Of a stretch of 44,033 nucleotides of DNA, positions 1 to 9,519 are shown piece after piece. The notes under the pieces were generated by a model. That model was given only the letters and a program-made list of their open reading frames with translations, was not told where the DNA came from and did no database searches. The stretch is from assembly GCA_964429355.1 (NCBI GenBank), contig CAYSCH010000023.1:1-44033 (forward strand), read 5' to 3'. Source of the stretch: JAAYAY01 sp964429355 (GTDB lineage: Bacteria; Planctomycetota; Planctomycetia; Pirellulales; Thermoguttaceae). Made by a program: the position numbers and the translations under genes. Within the stretch, counting starts at the first letter, position 1, and each line of letters opens with the position of its first letter.

Positions 1-1
1 C

Positions 2-1729
2 GTGCGGCTCAAGACCACGTTCCAGTACCGCTGGGGCTACATCAAGATCCGCCGGGAGCTCCTCGCTCCGGCCGGCACCGAGGTGCGAGAGGTCTGCCCG
101 CTGGCCACCGTCCTGGCGCCCAGCCTTTCCGACTACGGCTACCGCAAGGGAATCACGGAGGAGGAAGGGGCCCCGCCGTTCTCGTTTGGGAGCAACATCT
201 GGGGAAAGCTGCGCCTGGACCAGGCCTCGGATCAGGCCTTGAAAGAGAGCCACGTGCCACGTTCGATGATGTTTGTCGATGCCGGAGTCGAGGGTCTGGA
301 ATGGTTTGCCGGATCCGATCTCTCGCAATGGGATCTGCAACTGGCCGGTCGCCGCGGTCAGGCTCAGTGCCTGCTGGATCGCAGCGGCGATCCGCCTGGC
401 CTGGCACTATCGATTGCCCCATTTTCGAGTCCTGAAACGGCTGTGCCCCTACCGGATGGTTGCGTCTTCGAATTCTACCTGGCCTTCCCGATTCTTGACG
501 GCAGTGCCCACAAGCCGTGGTTGCATAGCTCATTCAACCGCAACCGCGGCGACTGGGTCTCGACGGAGAATATCGGCCGTTGGGCGGAAAAGGGGATCCA
601 GACGGTCCACTGCCACAACGACGGCGACTACTACAGCGACGGGCTTTTCTGGCGCGACGGCTCCTATCCCCCGTACCCGGACATGGATCGCTACGACAAG
701 GTGCTGACCGATTGCCGCCAGGCGGGAATTCGCACGGCGACCTACTTCTCCAATAAGGAACTGCATCCCAGCACCAAGCAGTTCCAGGAGCACGGCCAGA
801 CCTGGGCGAGGAAGAACCGCAAGGGAGACCTGCAGCACAATTTTTACCGTCCCGACCACGAGTTTGGAGCCCAGATGTGCCTGCGGTCCGGCTGGCTCGA
901 CTTCCTCAAGCTTTCGATCGACCGCGTGCTCAAGAACCACCCGCTCGACGGCGTGTACTACGACTGGAACGTTGCCCTCTTGTGCTGCAATCCGCTCCAC
1001 GAAGGAATCACCGACCCCGCGGCCCAGGCCAAGGGGCACTGGGATATCGACGAACTACTGGACCTGATGGAGTGGACTCGCCGGCGTGTCGGGCCCGAGG
1101 GACTCGTGATCATTCACAACACGACGACCCCGATGTTTGCCACCGAGAACTTTGCCGATGACGTGGTGGCGACCGAATGGGGCTACAAGAAGTGGACTGA
1201 TGGAGCCCCGCCGCTGGAAGAACTGCCGCTGGAGTGGTCGCTGGCGGGCGCAGTCACACGGGGCGTGATCAGCTACGGCGTGCTGGATGCCACGTCGCCC
1301 GCGCGGCTCCACCGACTCTTCGTGCTGGAAGCATTCCTGGGAGGCGTGACCCCCTGGCCTGCCAGCGAGCAGACCTTCGAGTTACTGCCGTTGCTCAAGC
1401 CGATCGGCGACCTCGAATCGTGCCGGTTTGCCGACTGGCGAAACGAGGCGGTGAGCTTGTCGGACGCAGCCTGCGCCTCGGCCGTGTACAGTCGCACGGG
1501 CGAAGTCTGGCTGCTGCTGGCCAACTTGGGCCAGGAACCCCGCGAAGTCACCTGCGTACTTCACCCGGAGAAACTCCCTCACGCGTTGGCCTCTCCGCGA
1601 GCCGCGACACGAGTGGCCGGCGGACAAGACCAGCCGGCAGACACGAGCCTCGACGTTGGCCAATTGCTCGGGGAGGGCATCAAGCTCACCATTCCCGGCG
1701 ACGACGCGGTCCTGATCCACGTCCGCTAG
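2..1729 (+). CDS. Glycoside-hydrolase-like protein (GH123/DUF6067-like), 5' end missing
   Basis: The frame is open to the left edge, so the N-terminus is missing; 575 codons remain, ending at TAG. The visible part starts in a beta-rich region containing 'EGLEWFAGSDLSQWD', which resembles the N-terminal sandwich of DUF6067/GH123-like proteins. A probable TIM barrel follows from about residue 185 to 470, with acidic strand ends ('HCHNDGDYY', 'LDGVYYDWN', 'VVATEWGYKKW') that could hold catalytic Asp/Glu. A C-terminal beta domain closes the protein ('EVWLLLANLGQEPREVTCVL'). A role in hydrolysing an extracellular or periplasmic polysaccharide is inferred from fold and neighbours; substrate and exact family are uncertain. 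The exported beta-propeller gene begins 49 nt downstream on the same strand and may be cotranscribed. Confidence 0.6.
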   Translation: MRLKTTFQYRWGYIKIRRELLAPAGTEVREVCPLATVLAPSLSDYGYRKGITEEEGAPPFSFGSNIWGKLRLDQASDQALKESHVPRSMMFVDAGVEGLEWFAGSDLSQWDLQLAGRRGQAQCLLDRSGDPPGLALSIAPFSSPETAVPLPDGCVFEFYLAFPILDGSAHKPWLHSSFNRNRGDWVSTENIGRWAEKGIQTVHCHNDGDYYSDGLFWRDGSYPPYPDMDRYDKVLTDCRQAGIRTATYFSNKELHPSTKQFQEHGQTWARKNRKGDLQHNFYRPDHEFGAQMCLRSGWLDFLKLSIDRVLKNHPLDGVYYDWNVALLCCNPLHEGITDPAAQAKGHWDIDELLDLMEWTRRRVGPEGLVIIHNTTTPMFATENFADDVVATEWGYKKWTDGAPPLEELPLEWSLAGAVTRGVISYGVLDATSPARLHRLFVLEAFLGGVTPWPASEQTFELLPLLKPIGDLESCRFADWRNEAVSLSDAACASAVYSRTGEVWLLLANLGQEPREVTCVLHPEKLPHALASPRAATRVAGGQDQPADTSLDVGQLLGEGIKLTIPGDDAVLIHVR

Positions 1730-1778
1730 AAGACGCGAATTATGGTCTTGACGCACCAAGAACGCTGAGGAGAGCACG

Positions 1779-4700
1779 ATGCGACATTCCCTATCCTCCG
1801 GCCTGTATCTGTTGATCCTCACCCTCGCCGCCATCCTCCCGGCGGCCCGCACTGCCGATGCCCAAGGTGAAACCATTATCGACACCCTCGGCGTCCACGG
1901 CGGGCTCTGCGTCCAGGTCGGCGCCCAGGATGTTGAACACGCCGGTGAACTGGCCGCGTCGGGCCGATACCTGATCCAGGTCCTCGACGCCGACCAGCAG
2001 ACGGTCGACCGGGCCCGAACGGTGCTCCAGGCAACCGGCCTCTACGGCCTTGTCTCCGCCGACCGATTGCCGGGAGAGGGCAAATTGCCCTATACCGAGA
2101 ACCTCGTCAATTTCGTCTATATTGCCTCCCAACCGGCCGAGCCGGTCTCGATCGAGGAGATTCATCGCGTCCTCTGCCCGGGGGGCACCCTCATCATCGC
2201 AGCGGACAAGGCCACACGGGAGCAGCTCGAAGCGGCCGGTTTTGCCGGCCTGGAGCAGGTGAACGACGCTGACAAATCGTGGGTCGCCCGGAAACCCCGG
2301 CCCCAGCAGATGGACGATTGGACCCATTGCCGTCATTCCGCCGACGGAAACCCTGTTTCCAACGACACCGTTGTGGCCCCGCCCCGCCGCGTCCGCTGGA
2401 TCGCCGGGGCCGAGTCAGAAGTGCGTGGCATGGTGACCACCGCAGGAAGAAACTTCTACGCGGGCGTGCTTGCGAGGGACAGTTTCAACGGCCTGCGGCT
2501 TTGGCATCGCGACATCACCTCGCCCGGCAGCGACGACTTCGTCATGAAGAATCTTCGCAGTGCCGCACCGGTGGCCGGCGGCGAGCGCCTCTATGTGGTG
2601 GAAGAGAAGAAGCTTGTCGCTCTGGACGGCAAGTCCGGTGAGGTCGTTCAGGAGTACGCGGCAGCCGGCGAGCCGGAAGAGGTGCTCTTCGACCGCGGAA
2701 CCCTGATCGTCGCCACGAACGATTCGGTTCGGGCCCTCTACGCCGACTCGGGGGACGTTCGCTGGCAACTGGCGTTTTCCGATCCGCGTGAGGTCGTCGC
2801 CGGCGACGACACCGTGGCCCTGCTCCACGGTCAGTCCCGTCGCAACGAACCGATTGAGGCAGTCATCATCGATCGCGAAACCGGCCAGATCCGCTGGAAA
2901 CGAAACGATCTGGACTGGCTTCCCAAGGTGCGGCGCTTGACCTATCACAACGGCCTGGTGGCCTTCGAAGTCTCCACGTTCAACAACGACGGCCCCGAGA
3001 ACGTACTCCATCTCCTCTCGGCCGCAACCGGCCAGGTGCAGCTCGATCATCCGTTCTATCCCGGCATGAATCACAACCGGCAGGCCCGGGCGATGTTCGT
3101 GGGAGCAAACCTCTGGCTGCTCCACGGCGGGAAAGGTGCCGGGAATGAGCGGCTTCCGGTCCAGGTCTCGCACATTGATATCGAAACGGGCGAGGCCCTC
3201 GTGACCCATCCGGCCGGTCTGACCCACTGTTTCCCGCCCGTTATGACCGCCCGCTACATGATCGCCGGCGAATTCGACCTGACCGACCTCAGCACCGGAA
3301 CGGTCGATGCGAACCATATCACCAAGGCGGCCTGCGGTCCCGATGGCGGGTGGGTACCGGCGAACGGGTTGATCTACGTGACCCCCAAGCATTGCGTTTG
3401 CTGGCCCATGCTTCGCGGCTATACGGCCCTGGCTCCCGAACGGCCTGCCGGCAGCATCGCCGATGTGAAAGTCGACCAGATGCAGTTCCCGCTGGAAAAG
3501 GGCGTCGAGCCGCCAGTCAGCGCTGCCATGGAAGACAACTCCCAGGACTGGCCCATGTATCGTCACGACGCCTGGCGTAGCGGCAGCACAGCCGTCCAGG
3601 CCCCGGCGGCGTTCGACACAATCTGGTCCGCCGAATTCGGCCCGCTCCCACCGGAAGGCATCATCACCTGCGATTGGGAAGAGAACCTGTTTGTGAAGGG
3701 GCCGATCACAGCCCCGGCGGTTGCAGGCGGGCGGGTTGTTGTGGCTCGTCCCGACGCCCACGAGGTTGTGGCTCTTGAGGCCGACTCGGGCACGGTTGCC
3801 TGGCGGTTCACCGCCGCCGGCCGCGTCGACACGACGCCCACACTCCACAAGGGCCTGTGCCTCTTCGGCTCCAAAGCGGGCTGGGTCTACTGCCTGCGGG
3901 CCGACGACGGCCGGCTGGTCTGGCGGCTGCGCGCCGCGCCGGTCGAAGAGCAACTCGTCGCCTATGGCCAGCTCGAGTCCCCCTGGCCCGTGCCCGGCAG
4001 CATCCTCGTGGTCGACAATATGGCCTACTTCGCCGCCGGACGGCAATCGCTGGCCGACGGTGGGATCCTGATCTTTGCCGTCGAACCTGCCAGCGGAAAG
4101 GTCGCCTGGGTCCAGCGGCTCAACACCGTGCCCCAGACGAATTTCTACGATTGCTCCGCCCTCGAATTCGACAACTTCGATCTCCTTCACCGCGAGGGAG
4201 ACGGGGTCGGTATGTCGCGCTGGGTCTTCGATCGCAAGTCGGGCCAGATGTCGCTCGACCGCTGGGCCGCCTTTGCACGGCTCGACATGGAGGGGGGCGC
4301 CGTCATGGCCCAGCGAGGCTGCTGGACCTACGCCCCGCGCAACCAGGCGAGAATCAAGGCTCACCAGCCTCTTCGTCCACTCAGCGTTTATCGCGACAAG
4401 GTCCTGTTTGGCGCCTTGCACGGCTCGTCGACCGTGTTCCGCCGCGATTTCGATCTCGAGGGCGGCGAAAGGTTCGACACCAGGTGGATGACCGGTTGGG
4501 AGGAAAGTTCCCGGAGCCAGAAGGGCGAAACACCCTGGCCAAACGACCGTCTGGCCGAAAAGGCCACATGGAAGGCCGACCCCCTCGGTGCCGGCAAAGA
4601 CGCTCCGCCAATCCACGCCATGACCCTCGCCGGCGACAGACTTCTGCTGGCCGGCGGCAACGGCCAGTTGCGAGTGATCTCCACGAGCGACGGTGCCGTC

Positions 4701-4811
4701 CAGACCGAGGCGAAACTCCCCGAACCTCTCTGGGACGGCATGGCGGTGGCCCAGGGCCGGGTGTTCTATTCCACACGGGACGGGAAACTGCTTTGCCTTG
4801 GAGCCCGGTAG
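1779..4811 (+). CDS. Exported PQQ-like beta-propeller protein with N-terminal methyltransferase-like domain
   Basis: 1010 aa. A Sec signal peptide (residues 1-29, hydrophobic core LYLLILTLAAIL) predicts export. Residues about 32-165 look like a Rossmann methyltransferase fold: a motif-I-like 'GLCVQVGAQDVEHAGEL', a following 'VLDADQQTVDRAR' strand-helix, and a 'IEEIHRVLCPGGTLII' segment typical of class I SAM methyltransferases. The glycine-rich SAM loop is degenerate. The rest (about 180-1010) is a chain of PQQ/BamB-type blades, recognisable by repeated 'ALDGKSGEVV', 'IDRETGQIRWKR', 'ALEADSGTVAWRF' and 'LRADDGRLVWRL' units. PQQ-enzyme active-site residues cannot be assigned, so a binding or scaffold role is as likely as an enzyme. 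It stops 3 nt before the esterase start, suggesting one operon. A same-architecture paralogue lies at 37312-40377. Confidence 0.85.
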   Translation: MRHSLSSGLYLLILTLAAILPAARTADAQGETIIDTLGVHGGLCVQVGAQDVEHAGELAASGRYLIQVLDADQQTVDRARTVLQATGLYGLVSADRLPGEGKLPYTENLVNFVYIASQPAEPVSIEEIHRVLCPGGTLIIAADKATREQLEAAGFAGLEQVNDADKSWVARKPRPQQMDDWTHCRHSADGNPVSNDTVVAPPRRVRWIAGAESEVRGMVTTAGRNFYAGVLARDSFNGLRLWHRDITSPGSDDFVMKNLRSAAPVAGGERLYVVEEKKLVALDGKSGEVVQEYAAAGEPEEVLFDRGTLIVATNDSVRALYADSGDVRWQLAFSDPREVVAGDDTVALLHGQSRRNEPIEAVIIDRETGQIRWKRNDLDWLPKVRRLTYHNGLVAFEVSTFNNDGPENVLHLLSAATGQVQLDHPFYPGMNHNRQARAMFVGANLWLLHGGKGAGNERLPVQVSHIDIETGEALVTHPAGLTHCFPPVMTARYMIAGEFDLTDLSTGTVDANHITKAACGPDGGWVPANGLIYVTPKHCVCWPMLRGYTALAPERPAGSIADVKVDQMQFPLEKGVEPPVSAAMEDNSQDWPMYRHDAWRSGSTAVQAPAAFDTIWSAEFGPLPPEGIITCDWEENLFVKGPITAPAVAGGRVVVARPDAHEVVALEADSGTVAWRFTAAGRVDTTPTLHKGLCLFGSKAGWVYCLRADDGRLVWRLRAAPVEEQLVAYGQLESPWPVPGSILVVDNMAYFAAGRQSLADGGILIFAVEPASGKVAWVQRLNTVPQTNFYDCSALEFDNFDLLHREGDGVGMSRWVFDRKSGQMSLDRWAAFARLDMEGGAVMAQRGCWTYAPRNQARIKAHQPLRPLSVYRDKVLFGALHGSSTVFRRDFDLEGGERFDTRWMTGWEESSRSQKGETPWPNDRLAEKATWKADPLGAGKDAPPIHAMTLAGDRLLLAGGNGQLRVISTSDGAVQTEAKLPEPLWDGMAVAQGRVFYSTRDGKLLCLGAR

Positions 4812-4814
4812 CAC

Positions 4815-5876
4815 ATGTCCAAAGAACAACGCCCATCCAACCACGGAATCGAGCGACGGCAATTCCTGGCAAGTGCGGCGTCCGGGGCCGCCTTGGCGGC
4901 AGCGGCCACCGCCGAACTGCCGGCCGCCCAGCCACAAGGATCCGCCGAGATGACAGGCTTTCGCGAACGCCTCTTCCAGTGCCTTGGCGGACCATGGCCC
5001 GATCCGTGCGATCTGAAGCCGGTGCTGCGCGAGACGATTCAGAAAGACGGCTATCGAATCGAGTCGTTATATTACGAAGCCGAGCCGGGCGACAGAATTC
5101 CAGCCCTGCTCCTGATCCCCGACGGGATCAAGCCGGAGAATCCCGCGCCGGCTGTGGCTGTCTGGCACCAGCACAATGGCCAGTGGCATCTGGGCAAGTC
5201 GGAACCGGCAGGACTGGACGGCAACCCCATGCACCACACCGGTGTGGCACTGGTCCGGGAAGGCTACGTGGTCCTGTGCCCCGACGCCCTCTGTTTTGAA
5301 GAGCGGCAGAGCCCTCATCTGAAAGGGGGCGATTACGAGCGGTTCGAATTCCTCCGCTACGTGGTCGACGGCAAATCCATGGCCTGGAAAAACATTCTCG
5401 ACATGCGCCGGGCAGTCGACTACCTCTGCTCGCGCCCCGAGGTGCGAAAGGACTGCATCGGCTGCTACGGCCACTCCATGGGCTCCACCCACACCTGGCT
5501 CGTCGGACCCTGGGAACCGCGGCTGAAGTGCCTTGTGGGCAACTGCTGCCTCCCCACCTACGCCGCTATTCACCGCACGCACCTGCTCCACTGCTTCCCG
5601 AATTTCATCCCCGGCCTGTTCCGGTATGGCGACACTCCGGATATTACCGCCCTGATCGCGCCGCGAGCACTACACCTGAACTTCGGCGACCAGGATGGTG
5701 GAAGCCCGATCGAGGAGGTTCGCGAGGGGCTCGAGACGATCGCTCGCAGCTATCAACAGGCCGGCGCTGCCGAGAACTTCACCTGCTGGATTGAAGAGGG
5801 AGCCGGCCATGTGCTCTCGGATGAAATGTGGGCCCGCACCCGGGACAAGTTTCGCCGGCACCTCAGCGATGCATAA
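4815..5876 (+). CDS. Tat-exported alpha/beta hydrolase (acetyl-xylan-esterase/dienelactone-hydrolase-like)
   Basis: 353 aa. The N-terminus carries a twin-arginine signal ('ERRQFLASAASGAALAAAA', about residues 13-31), so the folded protein is probably exported. The alpha/beta-hydrolase core shows 'PALLLIPDGI' and 'VAVWHQHNGQW' near the oxyanion region, the nucleophile elbow 'GCYGHSMGS' with Ser about 221, a likely acid in 'LNFGDQDGGSP', and the catalytic His in 'GAGHVLSDEMW' (about 332). This pattern fits large secreted esterases of planctomycetes, perhaps carbohydrate deacetylases, but the substrate is unknown. The start is the ATG 3 nt after the previous stop, which implies translational coupling. 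It converges with the minus-strand gene ending at 5967. Confidence 0.82.
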   Translation: MSKEQRPSNHGIERRQFLASAASGAALAAAATAELPAAQPQGSAEMTGFRERLFQCLGGPWPDPCDLKPVLRETIQKDGYRIESLYYEAEPGDRIPALLLIPDGIKPENPAPAVAVWHQHNGQWHLGKSEPAGLDGNPMHHTGVALVREGYVVLCPDALCFEERQSPHLKGGDYERFEFLRYVVDGKSMAWKNILDMRRAVDYLCSRPEVRKDCIGCYGHSMGSTHTWLVGPWEPRLKCLVGNCCLPTYAAIHRTHLLHCFPNFIPGLFRYGDTPDITALIAPRALHLNFGDQDGGSPIEEVREGLETIARSYQQAGAAENFTCWIEEGAGHVLSDEMWARTRDKFRRHLSDA

Positions 5877-5966
5877 GGGTAGATCTCAGGACCGGATTCC
5901 GGCTGTCGCTGCGCTGGCCCGAACGCGGGTTCTTGTCGGACCGGACTCGGGGTCGTGGATTAACAC

Positions 5967-8900
5967 TTACGGATTCCAGCTCACCTCATAGCGGCCGGCT
6001 CCGGGCGTACCGACGGTGAGGACCAGTCGGCCGTTTTCCCAGGTGAAATCGGCCGCACCCAGTGGCTTCTGGGTCCCCGCCGCCAAGGCCGTCACCTGGA
6101 TCCGATTGCGATCTGCCTCGGGGGCGAGGGCTCCGAGGTCGAGGCTCACACGAAAACGCTGGTCGCGAGGATACGGAAGAATGATCAGCCTCTTCTCGTG
6201 CCGTTCGATCTTCGCAGAACCGTCCGTGGCCACCTTGCCGAAATCGATCCAGGTGCCGGGCTCGTTCAGGTGAGCGGCAAAATCGGCCTCGCCTTCGGGC
6301 TTTGGCTGATTGTCGGCGGAAACCGGCTCTGCGCTGATGTTGGTGATCTTGCCATCCTGCCGTTCGAGTTTCAGCCGTGCAACCAGGATGCGGTCGCCAC
6401 CGCTCTGGAATCCCTTCAGCCGCACGCGCTCGCCACGGTAGAGGCCAATGACCAGATCGTAGCCGGTCTGCTCGGCGGGGATGGCTAGTTCGTACGGTCC
6501 GTCCACGAGGACCTCCCCTTTGCGCCACTCGCTGGTCGGCTTGGGCAAGGCGTGGTCCTGCTGGAAGGCAATGTCTTCCGCGTGGGCGCTCTCCGTGGAA
6601 AGCCCGTGGACGAAACACTGATAGTCTTGATCCAAAGTATCGTTCACCACCCACTCATACGTCACCCTCACCCGGTTCTCGCCAAGATAGTTGAACTCTC
6701 GCAAGCGCGGCTGGATGTTTTTGGGCGATTGCCGATAGGGCATGGGGAACCAGGTCCGAGCGTCGGCGAAGATGTACTCGGGGCATTCGGCATAGTCGGC
6801 CCAGGCGCCTTTCTGCAGGGTAGTGCTGACCTCGGTCTCCGGCCCCAGGGCAAGGAATCCCCATTGCGGGAGCACACGATCTTCGACTTGCCACGGCTCG
6901 GCTCGCCAATTCACCCACAGCCGTAGCCCACTGTCGTAGCGGATTCTCTGCCGCGAGGTGTCGCCAGCCACCAGGGCGGCGCTGGCGCTGACGAACTGGC
7001 CGTCGACTTCATAACGGATCTCCAGCGGACGAGCCGTGCCGTATAGCCGCTGGACCGGGTGCATGAGGTGATGTTCGCGGATGACCCACGGGAGGTTATC
7101 GACCTGGGCTGCACCGATGAATCCCGCATGGCCGTAGGCCAGTTCCTGGGCCCGGTACTTGTCGACCTGTTCCATGCTCCCTGTGTCGTCACCCCAGCGA
7201 TGATCGTAGCCGCGGCGGAACCAGCGCTCATAATAGCCCATGCCGTGGTTGACCATCTGTGGATGGACCTTGAGCAGATCGAAGTCCAGAAGCGGCGAGT
7301 GGTCTTCGCCGCCTGCAACCTGGGCCTCCACGCCGTCGCAACGGCCGGCCCAGTAGAAATGGTTGTGCCCTTCGCCGAACAGGGGGCCTTCGTGCGTGTC
7401 GCGCATGAACTGGAAGAGTTCGGTGTCGTGCTGCACCTTCGCCAGAGCCATAGCGGCCAGGGGCTGGCCGGCCTCGTGATCCAACTGGTGCCAGGGGGGC
7501 ACACAGGTGTGCACATCGAGGTAGGCCGCCGTTGTCGCGAATCGCCGGTGGACCTCGGGAGCGTTCTGCTTCGCATAGCCGAGGGCCCGGTTGCACTTCA
7601 GGCCGTAACTCTGCACCTTGGTACCCGCGTTGTACCAGGCCGGCGACGGCGATCCATCGGCCTGGAGCACGCGTGCTGCCGCGTCGTAGGAAGGTGCGTC
7701 GGGATACAGGTCGATGTAGTTCTCGTGCAGCGACCAGACATAGCCGCACTGGTTGGCTGCCTTGCCGAAAACGGCCATTCCCTCGTCGCCGCCGAATGCC
7801 GGGTTCGCCGGCAGGTGATCGGGCAATTTCACGTCGTAGCCGTACCGCTGCCAGACGTGGGAGATGATGGCCAGGTGGTCCACCCCATGGTCCTTGAGGG
7901 CCAGCAGGTTCTCGGCATCGCCCTGGTAGGTGCCGTCGTGATGGCCCCACACGTCCAGCATCACTCGCGGGCCCAATTGGGCCAGGTAGGGAGAGGCCGG
8001 ATGCGGGATGTTCGGCAGCACTTCTCCCACGTCGGGCGACACGGCAATATAGCCAGTCTCGACCAGGGGATTCCGCGTGCCGTCGGTCTTCAGATCGTAT
8101 TCGGCCACACCCGCTGGACATCGCGACGCGTGCGACGCGGTCCAGTCCAGGTAACGGCCGACGAACACATTCTGCGCCGGCAGGTAGGTTACCTGGCCAG
8201 CCAGGTAGGGCACCGGAAACGTCCGCCGCAATGGTGCCAGTCCCACGTCGCCGAGGGAGAATCGGCTCACCAGCGGCTCGTCGCAGCGGGCGGAGACCGC
8301 CAGGGCCTTACCGAGGATCTCGTAGGTCCAGGCCACCCGCAGGGCCCCGTCTTGCACGTCGTACTCCCAAAGCACTTGGAGTTGGTTACCATCGCGTTTG
8401 ACCTCGACCGCCCGTCCACCTCGCAGGAGGACCTCCTGGCTCTGATCGCCGTGCTGGACCGCAACGGTCGTGCCGCCCCCCTGGGCCGGTGCGAACGGCC
8501 GGCCATCGTCGACCTGCACGCGGACGTCATCCAGAGAGCCGCTGTCCGGCGTCCAGTGGTAGACCACGCGGCAATCGTCGCCATCGCAGGTGAACTGCCA
8601 GCCTGTTCCGTCCTGCGCCAGACCATTGGTGAATGGCAGCAGATTTCCCGGCACGACGCCTTGATCGGCACGATTCGACAGGTTCGTCAGGTCCGCTTGG
8701 GCAGTCGCCTGGTAGGCACGGGTTGTGGTCAATTGCCGGAGGACTTCCGCTGGCGGCGGTGCGTGGTCGCCGGCAGAGATGCGAGCATCGCCGAAGAACG
8801 AGTAGTCGAACGAGGCGTTGTTCTTCGGTCCCGGCTCCACTCCCAGGCGAACCACGACCGTCTTGCCGGCGTGCGGCGTCAGGTCGAATTCGTAGTCGAG

Positions 8901-9413
8901 CCAGCGGGCTTCGGCCTGATGGTGGCGCATCAGTTCCTGCCCAAGGCCGTCGGCCGTCAGGGAGCACGAGAAGGTCACTCCGTCGCTGCGGTCCGGGGTG
9001 GCCACGTCGGGTCCCATGGCAACACCAAACTTGAGCCGGATGGGCTTCACCTCCGGCAGCGCAAGTTCATAGTCGACCCACACTTTTCCGGTCGGCACGT
9101 GCCAGGGGGAGTGCATCAGTAGCGCCCGTCGGCCGAGTACGCGGCCCCAGTCCTGATAGGAAATTCCCGCTCGGGGCTCGAAGTGGCCGGCCCATGAAAC
9201 GGGCATGGCGACCGGTTCCTGGCCGTAGGACTGCCAAGACACGCGGTAGGTCCCCACGTCGGCCAGGAGCGTCTCACCCGGCGGCAGCGGCACCGAGAGA
9301 TCAGGTTTCTCGGCCGCAGACGCTGCCGAGGCAGCCAAGAGAGACAGGAAACTGAGAGCCAACAGGAGGCGGGAGTGGACGCGGCTGGGATCGTGGAGGA
9401 TGGGGCAGGTCAT
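5967..9413 (-). CDS. Large secreted glycoside-hydrolase-like protein (GH101/DUF5696-like barrel, N-terminal CBM-like domain)
   Basis: 1148 aa with a signal peptide (hydrophobic 'LLLALSFLSLLAASAASAA', about residues 16-34). Residues about 70-215 form an NPCBM-like beta-sandwich: 'SDGVTFSCSLTADG', 'WLDYEFDLTPHAGKTVVVRL' and 'NNASFDYSFFGDARI' match the usual order of carbohydrate-binding NPCBM modules. A beta-sandwich follows, then a probable TIM barrel (about 480-800) with 'VMLDVWGHHDGTYQ', 'AAYLDVHTCVPPWHQ' and 'GPLFGEGHNHFYWAG'. The Asp in YLDVH and the Glu in FGEG are candidate catalytic residues by analogy with GH101-type enzymes. C-terminal beta domains complete it. It is the last gene of a four-gene minus-strand cluster, 106 nt after the DUF4838 gene. 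No clear Shine-Dalgarno precedes the ATG. Family assignment is tentative; the polysaccharide context is solid. Confidence 0.6.
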   Translation of the reverse strand: MTCPILHDPSRVHSRLLLALSFLSLLAASAASAAEKPDLSVPLPPGETLLADVGTYRVSWQSYGQEPVAMPVSWAGHFEPRAGISYQDWGRVLGRRALLMHSPWHVPTGKVWVDYELALPEVKPIRLKFGVAMGPDVATPDRSDGVTFSCSLTADGLGQELMRHHQAEARWLDYEFDLTPHAGKTVVVRLGVEPGPKNNASFDYSFFGDARISAGDHAPPPAEVLRQLTTTRAYQATAQADLTNLSNRADQGVVPGNLLPFTNGLAQDGTGWQFTCDGDDCRVVYHWTPDSGSLDDVRVQVDDGRPFAPAQGGGTTVAVQHGDQSQEVLLRGGRAVEVKRDGNQLQVLWEYDVQDGALRVAWTYEILGKALAVSARCDEPLVSRFSLGDVGLAPLRRTFPVPYLAGQVTYLPAQNVFVGRYLDWTASHASRCPAGVAEYDLKTDGTRNPLVETGYIAVSPDVGEVLPNIPHPASPYLAQLGPRVMLDVWGHHDGTYQGDAENLLALKDHGVDHLAIISHVWQRYGYDVKLPDHLPANPAFGGDEGMAVFGKAANQCGYVWSLHENYIDLYPDAPSYDAAARVLQADGSPSPAWYNAGTKVQSYGLKCNRALGYAKQNAPEVHRRFATTAAYLDVHTCVPPWHQLDHEAGQPLAAMALAKVQHDTELFQFMRDTHEGPLFGEGHNHFYWAGRCDGVEAQVAGGEDHSPLLDFDLLKVHPQMVNHGMGYYERWFRRGYDHRWGDDTGSMEQVDKYRAQELAYGHAGFIGAAQVDNLPWVIREHHLMHPVQRLYGTARPLEIRYEVDGQFVSASAALVAGDTSRQRIRYDSGLRLWVNWRAEPWQVEDRVLPQWGFLALGPETEVSTTLQKGAWADYAECPEYIFADARTWFPMPYRQSPKNIQPRLREFNYLGENRVRVTYEWVVNDTLDQDYQCFVHGLSTESAHAEDIAFQQDHALPKPTSEWRKGEVLVDGPYELAIPAEQTGYDLVIGLYRGERVRLKGFQSGGDRILVARLKLERQDGKITNISAEPVSADNQPKPEGEADFAAHLNEPGTWIDFGKVATDGSAKIERHEKRLIILPYPRDQRFRVSLDLGALAPEADRNRIQVTALAAGTQKPLGAADFTWENGRLVLTVGTPGAGRYEVSWNP

Positions 9414-9519
9414 GGATCGTTAAAATCCTGTTTGAGAGCACTGGGGCCGGAGGTTATCGGCCATCCTACCGGAATGGGGCGCCTCGCGCCAACATTTGAC
9501 GAGGCCGTCTCCGTGCATC

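Noticed and set aside
2415..4937. 840-codon open frame on the minus strand
   Set aside because: It lies wholly antisense to the beta-propeller gene, has no signal, domain or ribosome site, and reflects high GC at third positions. The same applies to 7059-9122 (+), 29494-31230 (-), 37363-38637 (-) and 38689-40389 (-).
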